Shown: one piece after another, positions 31,795 through 39,586 of the stretch
Layout of the letters: the number at the start of each line of letters is the position of its first letter
Numbering within the stretch: position 1 is the stretch's first letter
Origin: Limimaricola litoreus
GTDB taxonomy: Bacteria > Pseudomonadota > Alphaproteobacteria > Rhodobacterales > Rhodobacteraceae
Direction: 5' to 3'
Length of the DNA stretch: 39,586 nucleotides
NCBI RefSeq assembly: GCF_024159025.1
Contig: NZ_JAMYXC010000160.1
Span: forward strand, 1-39,586
Notes under the pieces: model-generated
The model's database searches: none
Seen by the model: the letters and a program-made list of their open reading frames with translations, nothing else
Told to the model about the DNA's origin: nothing
Position numbers and translations under genes: made by a program

Positions 31795-33321
31795 ATGACA
31801 ACGACCTCGGATGCTCCGAAGGCCGGGTTTCGGCCTAGCCAGCTCATCTACGACACCCGCTACCGCTCCATGACCATCCAGGTGATCGCCTTCATCGCGT
31901 TGATGCTGGGGCTGAGCTGGCTGGTGTCGAACACGATCGCCAACCTCTCCGCGCTCGGCAAGGATTTCGATTTCGGCTTTCTGGGTCAGCGCGCTGGCTA
32001 TGACATCAACCAGCGGCTGATCGACTACGACAGCTCCTCCTCGCATGGCCGGGCCGCCCTCGTGGGCATCCTCAACACGCTTCTGATCGCGGTGCTGGGC
32101 TGCGCCCTCGCCACCGTCGTGGGCGTCTTGGCGGGCGTGCTGCGCCTGTCGAAGAACTGGCTCGTGGCCAATCTGATGGCCGTTTATGTCGAGGGCTTCC
32201 GCAACATCCCCGTGCTGCTGTGGATCCTGCTGATCTTCGCGCTGATGACCGAAGCCACGCCGCAGCCGCGCGATTTCCGCGAGGGCGGCGATGCCTCGAT
32301 GATCCTGGGCGACAGCGTGGCGATCACCAACCGCGGCGTCTTCATCCCGGCCCCCGCATGGGGCAACGGCTCGATGATCCTGCTGATCGTGCTGGTGCTG
32401 TCGCTCGTCGCGGTCTGGGGCTGGCGGCGCTACGCCCATAAGGTCCAGGAAGACACGGGCCGCATCCTGCCGATCGGCTGGGGCACGCTGGGCCTTCTGA
32501 TCGTGCCGCTGGCGGTCGCCTTTCTCGCGCTGTCGGCGACCTCGGGCCGGGTGACGCAGCCGATCTACGTCACCGGCGCGGCCGAGGGCACGAGCCTTGC
32601 CGATTTCGGCGCGGCACAGCAGGGCATCAACGCCTGCGCCGTGCCCTATTCGACCGAATCGCTGAACCTGCGCCGCGCGCTGCGCGCCGAGGGGCTGCGC
32701 TTCAACGTGGTCGACGTGACGAGCGCCGAGGAGGCCATCGCCGCCGCCGAGGAGGGGCGCTGCAACATCCTGTCGCTGCCCGCCTCGACCGAGGCCGCCA
32801 CGGTGCCCGCGGGCGCCGTGGCGCTGTCGGACACGATCCGGCGCGGCAGCCCGGTGCAGTTCGAAAGCCCCGTGCTCGGCGGCTTCAACTTCGAGGGCGG
32901 TCTGCAGCTTCGTAATTCGCTGATCGCGCTGTGGCTGGCGCTGTCGCTCTACACCGGCGCCTTCATCGCCGAGAACGTGCGCGGTGGCATCCTGTCGGTT
33001 TCCAAGGGCCAGACCGAGGCGGCCTTCGCGCTGGGCATCAAGCCCTCGCGCACCATGCGCCTCGTGATCCTGCCGCAGGCGCTTCGGGTCATCATCCCGC
33101 CGATGATCTCGCAATATCTCAACCTTACCAAGAACTCGTCGCTGGCGATCGCGGTGGGTTACATGGACGTGAGATCGACGCTGGGAGGCATCACCATCAA
33201 CCAGACCGGCAAGGAGCTGGAGGGGATGCTGCTTCTGGGGCTGTTCTACCTCGTGACCAGCCTGATCATTTCGAGCGCGATGAACCTCTACAATTCCCGC
33301 GTCAAGCTGAAGGAGCGCTGA
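31795..33321 (+). CDS. aapQ: Amino-acid ABC transporter permease AapQ/BztB with a periplasmic insertion
   Basis: First permease of the importer; 508 residues against roughly 400 for rhizobial AapQ and Rhodobacter BztB as I remember them. Membrane helices lie near 28-48, 88-115, 135-152, 193-210, 230-248, 375-395 and 478-496. The cytoplasmic EAA loop is GQTEAAFALGIKPSRTMRLVILPQA (406-430), split by position. Between two helices, residues 251-357 are extra: canonical AapQ has only a short link to VLGGFNFEGG. Residues 280-336 align without gaps to AapJ 146-202 with 17 identities, including C281 and C323 (AapJ C147 and C189). The topology places it in the periplasm. The ATG follows GGGGACC, a weak site. 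Confidence 0.93.
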   Translation: MTTTSDAPKAGFRPSQLIYDTRYRSMTIQVIAFIALMLGLSWLVSNTIANLSALGKDFDFGFLGQRAGYDINQRLIDYDSSSSHGRAALVGILNTLLIAVLGCALATVVGVLAGVLRLSKNWLVANLMAVYVEGFRNIPVLLWILLIFALMTEATPQPRDFREGGDASMILGDSVAITNRGVFIPAPAWGNGSMILLIVLVLSLVAVWGWRRYAHKVQEDTGRILPIGWGTLGLLIVPLAVAFLALSATSGRVTQPIYVTGAAEGTSLADFGAAQQGINACAVPYSTESLNLRRALRAEGLRFNVVDVTSAEEAIAAAEEGRCNILSLPASTEAATVPAGAVALSDTIRRGSPVQFESPVLGGFNFEGGLQLRNSLIALWLALSLYTGAFIAENVRGGILSVSKGQTEAAFALGIKPSRTMRLVILPQALRVIIPPMISQYLNLTKNSSLAIAVGYMDVRSTLGGITINQTGKELEGMLLLGLFYLVTSLIISSAMNLYNSRVKLKER

Positions 33322-33322
33322 G

Positions 33323-34639
33323 ATGTCGGACACGCATGCGCAGACCGTCTCCTACGTGCGCGAGACCATGCTGCCGGAGGCCGAGCCTCCGGTCGGCAAC
33401 CGCGGCGCGCTGCTCTGGGTGCGCGAGAACCTCTTCTCGGGCTGGCTCAACATCCTGCTTACCCTGGTTTCGCTCTACGTGATCTGGTGGGCCTTGGCCC
33501 ACACCATGCCGTGGGTCTTCCGCGGCATCTGGAACGCGGGCTCGCTCTCGGAGTGCCGCGAGATCCGCGACGCCACGCTGCCTGAGGGCACCTCGGCCGC
33601 CTGCTGGGCGGTGCTGAGCGACCGCTGGCAGCAGCTGATGTTCGGCTTCTACCCGCGCGAGCTCTACTGGCGCCCGGTGCTGGCGCTGGTGATCTTCCTC
33701 GCGGCCATCGCGCCGGTGCTGTTCTCGCACATGCCGCGCAAGGCGCTGTGGCTCACGGCAGCGTCGCCTTTCGTCATGTTCTGGCTGCTCTGGGGCGGCT
33801 CGGTCTGGTTTCCCGTCTCGGTCGCGCTCGGCTTCGCGCTGGGCTGGGCCGCGTGGCGGGCGCTGGCGCCGTTGGCGGGCACGCTCATCGCCTCCATCGT
33901 CGCGGTGGCGCTGCCCGTCGTCTATTGGCTCTACAGCGCGGGAACGCTGGCGCGCGAGCTCGATCAGGCGATGCCGCTGAGCATCGAATACGTGCCGAGC
34001 CAGGATTTCGGCGGCTTCATGCTGTCGTTCATCATCGGCATCGCGGGCATCATCCTGTCGCTGCCGCTGGGCATCCTGCTGGCGCTGGGCCGGCAGTCGG
34101 ATCTCTTCATCATCAACAAGATCTCGGTGGGCTTCATCGAGATCATCCGTGGCGTGCCGCTGATCGTCTGGCTGTTCACCGCCTCCCTGCTGCTGAACTA
34201 CTTCCTGCCGCCGGGGACCAACTTCGACCTGATGCTGCGGGTCATCATCATGGTGACGCTGTTTGCCGCGGCCTATATCGCCGAAGTGGTGCGCGGCGGT
34301 CTCGCCGCCCTGCCCAAGGGGCAGTACGAGGCCGCCGACGCGCTCGGGCTCGACTACTGGAAGTCGATGCGGCTGATCATCCTGCCGCAGGCGCTCAAGA
34401 TCTCGATCCCCGGCATCGTCAACACCTTCATCGGCCTGTTCAAGGACACGACGCTGGTGGTGTTCATCGGCCTGCTGGACCCGATCGGCCTGTCGAACGC
34501 GATCCGCGCCTCGACCGAGTGGAACGGCATCTACTGGGAGCTTTTCGTCTTCATCGGCCTGCTGTTCTTCATCTGCTGCTTCAGCATGTCCCGCTATTCG
34601 CTGTACCTGGAGAAAAAGCTCCAGCGCGGCCACAACTGA
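33323..34639 (+). CDS. aapM: Amino-acid ABC transporter permease AapM/BztC
   Basis: Second permease; 438 residues, in line with BztC. The N-terminal part has [18 protein letters not shown], then the family's periplasmic segment with SECREI and [18 protein letters not shown], several helices, and the EAA loop [25 protein letters not shown] split by position (about 333-357). The C-terminal helix ends in [10 protein letters not shown]. Unlike AapQ it has no binding-protein-like insertion. It starts one base after the aapQ stop and ends ten bases before aapP. Confidence 0.97.
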   Translation: MSDTHAQTVSYVRETMLPEAEPPVGNRGALLWVRENLFSGWLNILLTLVSLYVIWWALAHTMPWVFRGIWNAGSLSECREIRDATLPEGTSAACWAVLSDRWQQLMFGFYPRELYWRPVLALVIFLAAIAPVLFSHMPRKALWLTAASPFVMFWLLWGGSVWFPVSVALGFALGWAAWRALAPLAGTLIASIVAVALPVVYWLYSAGTLARELDQAMPLSIEYVPSQDFGGFMLSFIIGIAGIILSLPLGILLALGRQSDLFIINKISVGFIEIIRGVPLIVWLFTASLLLNYFLPPGTNFDLMLRVIIMVTLFAAAYIAEVVRGGLAALPKGQYEAADALGLDYWKSMRLIILPQALKISIPGIVNTFIGLFKDTTLVVFIGLLDPIGLSNAIRASTEWNGIYWELFVFIGLLFFICCFSMSRYSLYLEKKLQRGHN

Positions 34640-34649
34640 GGAGGGTGTG

Positions 34650-35441
34650 ATGACCGACACCACCGCCGCCCGCACCATCGACCGCAGCCACATGCAGGTC
34701 TCCGACGAGGTCGCGATCGAGATCTCGAACATGAACAAGTGGTACGGCTCGTTCCACGTGCTGCGCGACATCGATCTCACCGTCTACCAGGGCGAGCGGA
34801 TCGTGATCTGCGGGCCCTCGGGCTCGGGCAAGTCGACGCTGATCCGCTGCATCAACCGGCTGGAGGAGCACCAGTCGGGCCGGATCGTCGTCGACGGAAC
34901 TGAGCTGTCCTCGGACCTCAAGAACATCGACAAGATCCGCTCCGAGGTCGGGATGTGCTTTCAGCACTTCAACCTCTTTCCGCATTTGACCATCCTCGAG
35001 AACTGCACCCTCGCGCCGATCTGGGTCCGCAAGACACCCAAGCGCGAGGCCGAGGAGATCGCGATGCATTTCCTCGAAAAGGTGAAGATCCCCGATCAGG
35101 CGCACAAGTATCCCGGCCAGCTGTCGGGCGGGCAGCAGCAGCGCGTCGCCATCGCGCGCTCGCTGTGCATGAAGCCGCGGATCATGCTCTTCGACGAGCC
35201 GACCTCGGCGCTCGATCCCGAGATGATCAAGGAGGTGCTCGACACGATGATCGAGCTGGCCGAGGAGGGAATGACCATGCTCTGCGTGACCCATGAGATG
35301 GGCTTCGCGCGGCAGGTCGCCAACCGGGTGATCTTCATGGACCAGGGCCAGATCGTCGAGCAGAACGAGCCGGAGGCCTTCTTCAACAGCCCCCAGTCCG
35401 ACCGGACCAAGCTGTTCCTCAGCCAGATCCTCGGCCACTGA
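34650..35441 (+). CDS. aapP: Amino-acid ABC transporter ATP-binding protein AapP/BztD
   Basis: ATPase of the importer, cytoplasmic. 263 residues from ATG 34650; a GTG one codon earlier is also open. Walker A is [10 protein letters not shown]-loop [12 protein letters not shown], signature [15 protein letters not shown], Walker [13 protein letters not shown], and switch histidine in VTHEMGFA. All are intact. GAGGAGGG lies upstream. An intergenic repeat and a terminator follow. Confidence 0.98.
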   Translation: MTDTTAARTIDRSHMQVSDEVAIEISNMNKWYGSFHVLRDIDLTVYQGERIVICGPSGSGKSTLIRCINRLEEHQSGRIVVDGTELSSDLKNIDKIRSEVGMCFQHFNLFPHLTILENCTLAPIWVRKTPKREAEEIAMHFLEKVKIPDQAHKYPGQLSGGQQQRVAIARSLCMKPRIMLFDEPTSALDPEMIKEVLDTMIELAEEGMTMLCVTHEMGFARQVANRVIFMDQGQIVEQNEPEAFFNSPQSDRTKLFLSQILGH

Positions 35442-35452
35442 CCGCCCGGTCT

Positions 35453-35477
35453 GCGTATTTGAAGAAAGATGAAGGGG
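35453..35477 (+). repeat. Intergenic repeat, copy B
   Basis: GCGTATTTG, AA, GAAAGATGAA, then GGGG, 11 bases after the aapP stop. It matches copy A at 27534-27559 except for the two variable bases and one A. It is directly followed by a hairpin terminator. Confidence 0.55.
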
Positions 35478-35501
35478 AGGGGTCGCGAAAGCGGCCCCTT
35501 T
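35478..35501. terminator. Terminator between convergent aapP and sixA
   Basis: A 9-bp stem, 35478-35486 with 35491-35499 (one G-T pair), has a GAAA loop and runs into TTT. It lies between two convergent operons and may serve both strands, though the T-tract on the minus strand is poor. Confidence 0.7.
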
Positions 35502-35507
35502 CGCGCT

Positions 35508-36002
35508 TTAGAGGTCGGCGGGAATGGCGAAACCCGCGACGCGGCCCCGGGCAATGGCCGACCAGTCGTCCGTGTCGAACTCCAGCACCGTGACGGCACA
35601 GGTCGGGTAATCGGCGAAACGCGGATGCGCCGGGGCCTCGGCCGCGAGATCGGCGGCGAGCTGTCCGATGCCCGGGTTGTGGGCAACGATCGCGATGCTG
35701 CGCGCGCTCATGCCCTCCAATGCGCTGCGCAGCTTGCGCGGCGGGGCGGCGTAGAGCGCAGGCGCGTGCCGGATCTCGGGCGCGGCGGGCCATTCGGGGC
35801 GCATCAGATCGAGCGTCTCGCGCGTGCGGGCGGCGTCCGAGCACAGCACCAGCTCGGGGGTGTGGCCGCCACGGGCCAGCCATGCGCCCATGCGCGGCGC
35901 ATCGCGCCGGCCGCGCGGGGCGAGCGGGCGCTCGTGGTCGGGCTGGCCGGGATCAGCCCAGTCGGATTTGGCATGGCGGATCAGGATGAGCGTGAGGCTC
36001 AT
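35508..36002 (-). CDS. sixA: SixA-type histidine phosphatase
   Basis: 164 residues. Catalytic motif LIRHAKSDW holds the phospho-accepting H10, with R9 beside it; the second histidine is H108 in VAHNPG. The short length and RHAKSDW are typical of SixA, which removes phosphate from histidine phosphotransfer domains in E. coli; the target here is unknown. SixA-like proteins beside argB are common in Rhodobacterales by my recollection. Its ATG overlaps the argB stop (ATGA), so it is the last gene of the yidC-engB-argB-sixA unit. Confidence 0.9.
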   Translation of the reverse strand: MSLTLILIRHAKSDWADPGQPDHERPLAPRGRRDAPRMGAWLARGGHTPELVLCSDAARTRETLDLMRPEWPAAPEIRHAPALYAAPPRKLRSALEGMSARSIAIVAHNPGIGQLAADLAAEAPAHPRFADYPTCAVTVLEFDTDDWSAIARGRVAGFAIPADL

Positions 36003-36895
36003 GCCGCGCCGCGCGGCTTCATGCTGCTCTCGGTCGAGCGGATGATCGAGCCTGCGCCATGTTCGGTGAAGAGCTCCAAGAGCGCCGCGTTGGGCAGCCG
36101 CCCGTCGAGGATCACCACCGCGCGCACCCCGGCCTCGAGCGCGGCGAGCGCGGTCTCGGTCTTGGGGATCATGCCGCCCGCGATCACGCCGTCGGCGGTC
36201 AGCTGGCGCACCTGCTCGGGGGAGAGCTGGGTGACGACCTCGCCGCTCGCATCCTTGACGCCGGAGACGTCGGTGAGCAGCAGCAGGCGGTCGGCCTCCA
36301 ATGCTCCGGCGATGGCGCCCGCGGCGGTGTCGCCGTTGACGTTGAAGGTCTCGTTGGGGTCCATGCCGGTGGCGACGGGGGCGACGACCGGGATGATCCC
36401 GGCGGCGAACATGTCGCGCAGCACCTGCACGTTCATCTCCACGGGCCGGCCCACGAAGCCGAGCTCGGGATCGTCGGCCACCGCGACCATCAGGTCGTCA
36501 TCCTTGCCCGACAGCCCCACGGCGCGGCCGCCCTCGTCCATGATCGCCTGCACAATGCGCTTGTTGACGAGACCGGTGAGCACCATCTCGACCACCTCGA
36601 CGGTGGCCTTGTCGGTGACGCGCTTGCCGCGCACGAAGCTCGATTCGATGCCGAGCTTGGCCAGCACCTCGTTGATCATCGGCCCGCCGCCATGCACGAC
36701 GACGGGGTTCACGCCGACCTGGCGCATCAGCACCACGTCTCGGGCGAACTCGGCCATGGCATCGGCGTCGCCCATGGCGTTGCCGCCGAACTTCACCACG
36801 ACGATCGCGCCCGAGTAGCGCTGCAGGTAGGGCAGGGCCTCGGAGAGGGTCTTGGCGGTGGCGATCCAGTCTCGGTCCATCTTCTGCGTCCTCAT
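35999..36895 (-). CDS. argB: Acetylglutamate kinase
   Basis: Phosphorylates N-acetyl-L-glutamate, the second step of arginine synthesis. 298 residues from ATG 36895; an ATG at 36880 ([10 protein letters not shown]) has GAGGA eight bases upstream and gives 293 residues, so the start is uncertain. Conserved motifs are [22 protein letters not shown], and GLSGKDDDL, then [15 protein letters not shown] and [10 protein letters not shown]. The N-terminal helix ([13 protein letters not shown]) is of the type that permits arginine feedback in hexameric enzymes, suggesting arginine inhibition. Confidence 0.97.
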   Translation of the reverse strand: MRTQKMDRDWIATAKTLSEALPYLQRYSGAIVVVKFGGNAMGDADAMAEFARDVVLMRQVGVNPVVVHGGGPMINEVLAKLGIESSFVRGKRVTDKATVEVVEMVLTGLVNKRIVQAIMDEGGRAVGLSGKDDDLMVAVADDPELGFVGRPVEMNVQVLRDMFAAGIIPVVAPVATGMDPNETFNVNGDTAAGAIAGALEADRLLLLTDVSGVKDASGEVVTQLSPEQVRQLTADGVIAGGMIPKTETALAALEAGVRAVVILDGRLPNAALLELFTEHGAGSIIRSTESSMKPRGAA

Positions 36896-36916
36896 CAGAG
36901 GCCCCTGTTCAGTGCG

Positions 36917-37567
36917 TCAGCCCAGCCCCGCGACGATGGCGCGAAGCGTCTCGATCCCGTCGCCCTTCTCGGAGCTGGTCAGCACCAGCTCGGGGTAGGC
37001 GGCGGGGTGCTTGTTCAGCGCCGCGCGGGTCAGGCCGAGGCTCTGCTCCAGCTCGCTCTTCTTCACCTTGTCGATCTTGGTCATCACGACCTGGAACGGC
37101 ACGGCGGAGCGATCGAGCAGGGTCATGATCTCCTCGTCGACCTTCTTGGCGCCGTGGCGCGCGTCGATCAGCACGAAGGCGCGGCGCAGCGTCGGACGGC
37201 CCGAAAGATACTGCTTCAGAAGCCGCTGCCATTTCTCGACCACGGCGACCGGGGCGTTGGCGAAGCCGTAGCCCGGCAGGTCGACGATATAGTGGCTCTC
37301 GGCGGCGGTGAAGAAGTTGATCTCCTGCGTCCGCCCCGGCGTGTTCGAGGCCCGCGCGATCGCCTTGCGGCCGGTCAGCGCGTTGATCAGCGAGGATTTC
37401 CCGACGTTGGAGCGGCCTGCGAAACAGACCTCGACCCGGTCGGCGGGCGGCAGGCCGGACATGGCGACGACGCCCTTGAGGAACTCGACCTCTCCGGCGA
37501 AGAGAAGCCGCCCCGCCTCGGCCTCTTGCGGCTCGGGCGGGGCGGCCTCGGGAAAGGTCATCTTCAT
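36917..37567 (-). CDS. engB: Ribosome-assembly GTPase EngB (YihA/YsxC)
   Basis: GTPase needed for late 50S assembly. 216 residues. P-loop AGRSNVGKSSLINAL (50-64), switch I TPGRTQEINFF, G3 DLPGYG (96-101), G4 TKID (163-166), and G5 in LTSSEKGDG. The ATG at 37567 lies five bases after the yidC stop; an ATG two codons in is possible. A Pro/Glu-rich N-terminal stretch of about 20 residues precedes the core. It is 21 bases from argB. Confidence 0.97.
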   Translation of the reverse strand: MKMTFPEAAPPEPQEAEAGRLLFAGEVEFLKGVVAMSGLPPADRVEVCFAGRSNVGKSSLINALTGRKAIARASNTPGRTQEINFFTAAESHYIVDLPGYGFANAPVAVVEKWQRLLKQYLSGRPTLRRAFVLIDARHGAKKVDEEIMTLLDRSAVPFQVVMTKIDKVKKSELEQSLGLTRAALNKHPAAYPELVLTSSEKGDGIETLRAIVAGLG

Positions 37568-37572
37568 GCCGC

Positions 37573-39414
37573 TCACTTCTTCGGCTTTCCGGGCGCATTG
37601 GCGGCGTTGGCGGCCTTGGCCTCGGCGGCCTTCTTGCGATTGAAGCCCGAGCGGATGTTGCCGAAGACGTCCGGCTTGGCGCCATGGCTGCGCATGATCG
37701 CGTATTGCTGGATGAAGGTCACCACGTTGTTGGTGATCCAGTAGAGCACGAGGCCCGCGGCGAAGTTGCCCAGCATGAACATGAAGACCCAGGGCATCCA
37801 GGCGAAGACCATCTTCTGCGTCGGGTCGGCGGGGGCCGGGTTCAGCTTCTGCTGCAGCCACATCGAGATCCCGAGCAGGATCGGCAGCACGCCCAGCGAG
37901 ATGATCGCGAGGAAGCTCGACGGATCGGGGGCCGCGAAGGGCAGCAGGCCGAACAGGTTGAGGATCGAGGACGGGTCGGGGGCCGACAGGTCGCGGATCC
38001 AGCCGAACCATTCGGCGTGGCGCAGCTCGATGGTGACGAAGATCACCTTGTAGAGCGAGAAGAAGATCGGGATCTGAAGCAGGATCGGCAGGCAGCCCGA
38101 GGCCGGGTTCACCTTGTTCTCCTTGTAGAGCTTCATCATGCCCTTTTGCATTTCCTGCCGGTCGTCGCCCGCGCGCTCCTTGAGCGCTTCCATCTCGGGC
38201 TGCAGCTCCTTCATCTTCGCCATGGAGACATAGGAGCGGTAGGCCAGCGGGAAGACGATCGCCTTGAGGATCAGCGTCAGCGCGACGATGGCCCAGCCCA
38301 TGTTGCCGATCACCCCGTTGAGGAAGTGCAGCAGGATGAAGATCGGCTTGGTCAGGAAGAAGAACCAGCCCCAGTCGATGCTGTCGACGAAGCCCTGGAT
38401 GCCGCCCTCGTTCTGGTAGCCCTTGATCGCTTCCCATTCCTTGGCGCCCGCGAAGAGGCGGGTGTCCGAGGAGGCGGTGGCGCCGGGGGCCACCTCGAGC
38501 GCGGGCAGCACGGCGTCGGTCTGGTAGACCTCCGAGCGGTCGGAATAACGCACCACCGAGCGGAACGGCGTGGCGGGCTCGGGGATGAGCGTGGTCATCC
38601 AGTACTTGTCGGTAAAGCCGGTCCAGCCGTTCTCGGTCACCTCGGAGACATCGACCCGGCCCGCGCCGCGGGCGTCGGGCTCGAGATCGGGCATGTCGGA
38701 GTAGTCGATCTCCTCGAGCGTGCCGTCGGTCATTCGCACCACGCCCTCGTGCAGGATGAAGAAGCCCTGCGTATCGGGCTCGCCATGCCGCGCGACAAAG
38801 CCGTAGGGCGCGAGGGTGACGGCGGTCTCGGTGGTGTTCTCGACGGTCTGCTCAACATCGAACATGAACTTGTCATCGACCGAGATGGTGCGACGGAAGA
38901 TCAGCCCTTCGCCATTGTCCCACGACAGGGTCACCGGGGTCTGCGGCGTCAGCGTCTCGCCCTCCTCCAGCGTCCACAGCGTGTCCGGGCCGGGCAGGGG
39001 GGCGGTGGTGCCGCCGGTCGGGGCCCAGCCCCAGACGGCGTAGTAGGGCGTGTCGCTGCCCACGGGCGAGAGCAGCCGCACCAGCGGGCTCTCGGGGTCG
39101 AGCGTCTCGTGGTAATCGGTGAGCGACAGGTCGTCGATCCGGCCGCCACGCAGCGACAGCGAACCGGTCAGGCTCGGCGTTTCGACGGCAACGCGCGGGG
39201 CTTCCTGCGCCACGGGGGCGGCCTGCTCCAGCGCGCTGCCGGGGACGGAATCATCGGCGGTGCCGGGGCCGAGGCTCTCGGTGGGCGCGGTCGAGATTTC
39301 GTCGATCTCGGGCGAGGGGGCCTGCTCCTCGGGCGGAAAGATCAGGAACCAGCCGAGGATCACCACCAGGCTGAGCACTGTTGCCAGGATCAGGTTCTTG
39401 TTCTGATCATCCAT
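37573..39414 (-). CDS. yidC: Membrane protein insertase YidC
   Basis: Inserts and folds inner-membrane proteins with or without SecYEG. 613 residues. The first helix (residues 7-26) is followed by an acidic, Pro-rich linker to about residue 80 and the periplasmic beta domain to about 350. Five conserved helices end the protein. Signature segments: NMGWAIVALTLILKAIVFPL, then YKENKVNPASGCLPILLQIPIFFSLYKV split by position, and LVLYWITNNVVTFIQQ. The C-terminus is Lys/Ala-rich, which may contact ribosomes. It starts the minus-strand unit, followed five bases later by engB. Confidence 0.98.
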   Translation of the reverse strand: MDDQNKNLILATVLSLVVILGWFLIFPPEEQAPSPEIDEISTAPTESLGPGTADDSVPGSALEQAAPVAQEAPRVAVETPSLTGSLSLRGGRIDDLSLTDYHETLDPESPLVRLLSPVGSDTPYYAVWGWAPTGGTTAPLPGPDTLWTLEEGETLTPQTPVTLSWDNGEGLIFRRTISVDDKFMFDVEQTVENTTETAVTLAPYGFVARHGEPDTQGFFILHEGVVRMTDGTLEEIDYSDMPDLEPDARGAGRVDVSEVTENGWTGFTDKYWMTTLIPEPATPFRSVVRYSDRSEVYQTDAVLPALEVAPGATASSDTRLFAGAKEWEAIKGYQNEGGIQGFVDSIDWGWFFFLTKPIFILLHFLNGVIGNMGWAIVALTLILKAIVFPLAYRSYVSMAKMKELQPEMEALKERAGDDRQEMQKGMMKLYKENKVNPASGCLPILLQIPIFFSLYKVIFVTIELRHAEWFGWIRDLSAPDPSSILNLFGLLPFAAPDPSSFLAIISLGVLPILLGISMWLQQKLNPAPADPTQKMVFAWMPWVFMFMLGNFAAGLVLYWITNNVVTFIQQYAIMRSHGAKPDVFGNIRSGFNRKKAAEAKAANAANAPGKPKK

Positions 39415-39586
39415 GAAAAGCCGCCCTCGATCGCCGGAAAAGGTCAGTGGCGGTTCAACAGGGCGAGGGTCGGAAGGTCAAGCTCTTTCGCCCCTGCGGG
39501 GCGGTGACGGGCCAGTGGACGCGGCGGTTGACGAGCCGGCAGGCGGGCCGAGGCGGGGCCCGGCTGGGCGGCAGTCTGCCGGGGCT
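39415..39586 (-). promoter_or_regulatory. Upstream region of yidC; candidate promoter 39453-39481
   Basis: Read on the minus strand, TTGACC (39481-39476), 17 bases and TTGAAC (39458-39453) form a possible promoter with a weak -10, 38 bases ahead of the yidC ATG; GAGGGCGG is the ribosome-binding sequence. In many relatives rnpA and yidD lie upstream, but none of the three minus-strand frames here shows a recognisable end of either. I cannot identify a gene in these 172 bases. Confidence 0.3.

Noticed and set aside
31702-33333. 543-codon minus-strand ORF opposite aapQ
   Set aside because: Antisense shadow of the permease; translation is Arg/His/Gln-rich repeats without domain features.
33302-34780. 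492-codon minus-strand ORF opposite aapM
   Set aside because: Antisense shadow with low-complexity composition.
37684-39507. 607-codon plus-strand ORF opposite yidC
   Set aside because: Antisense shadow of a clear YidC gene; no recognisable domain.
39415-39586. 3' end of rnpA or yidD
   Set aside because: All three minus-strand frames were read; none shows RnpA or YidD features before its stop.

Overview
The window (about 65% G+C by eye) is chromosomal DNA of an alphaproteobacterium, most likely of the order Rhodobacterales (Rhodobacteraceae/roseobacter type). Grounds for this are the 1413-residue RpoC, the 391-residue EF-Tu, an L3 with a long Ala/Glu tail, a four-cysteine lid in adenylate kinase, an ATP12-type F1 assembly chaperone, an AapJQMP/BztABCD amino-acid transporter, and a yidC-engB-argB-sixA cluster. 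Genus cannot be fixed from the sequence alone. I see no rRNA, tRNA, CRISPR array, insertion sequence, transposase or phage gene.

Layout. (1) 1-4293: rpoC, lacking only its first four bases, then a strong intrinsic terminator. (2) 4325-5752: a secreted SH3-domain protein (+) and a convergent glycosyltransferase (-), which separate rpoC from the str operon. (3) 5825-10315: a consensus promoter, a leader of about 220 nt, then rpsL-rpsG-fusA-tuf. (4) 10448-25277: the merged S10, spc and alpha operons, rpsJ to rplQ, in standard order, with adk after secY and no rpmJ. Terminator-like hairpins interrupt it after tuf, rplW, rplP, rpmD and rpsK. Promoter-like sequences precede rpmC, rplO and rpsM, so transcription is probably segmented. 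(5) 25429-30384: a LuxR-family regulator without a luxI, rarA, then crcB-rluC-HAD phosphatase-ATP12 chaperone joined by ATGA overlaps. (6) 30638-35441: aapJ-aapQ-aapM-aapP, a complete polar/general amino-acid ABC importer. (7) 35508-39414, minus strand: yidC-engB-argB-sixA. The last 172 bases hold the yidC upstream region and nothing I can identify.

Most genes are housekeeping: transcription (RpoC, RpoA), ribosome assembly and translation factors, protein export and insertion (SecY, YidC), and ribosome-assembly GTPase EngB. The most unusual item is inside AapQ. A block of about 107 residues, predicted periplasmic and absent from the canonical permease as I remember it, aligns with the second lobe of the AapJ binding protein encoded just upstream. 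The alignment has 17 identities in 57 ungapped positions, including two cysteines at identical spacing. Ligand-contact residues appear degenerate. It looks like a binding-protein half-domain built into the permease.

Other items for a second look: a perfect DnaA box in the spacer of a predicted leaderless rarA promoter; a 16-bp perfect palindrome upstream of the rplO promoter; a G-rich motif shared by several ribosomal-protein promoter regions; a two-copy intergenic repeat; and an inverted repeat inside the aapJ promoter.
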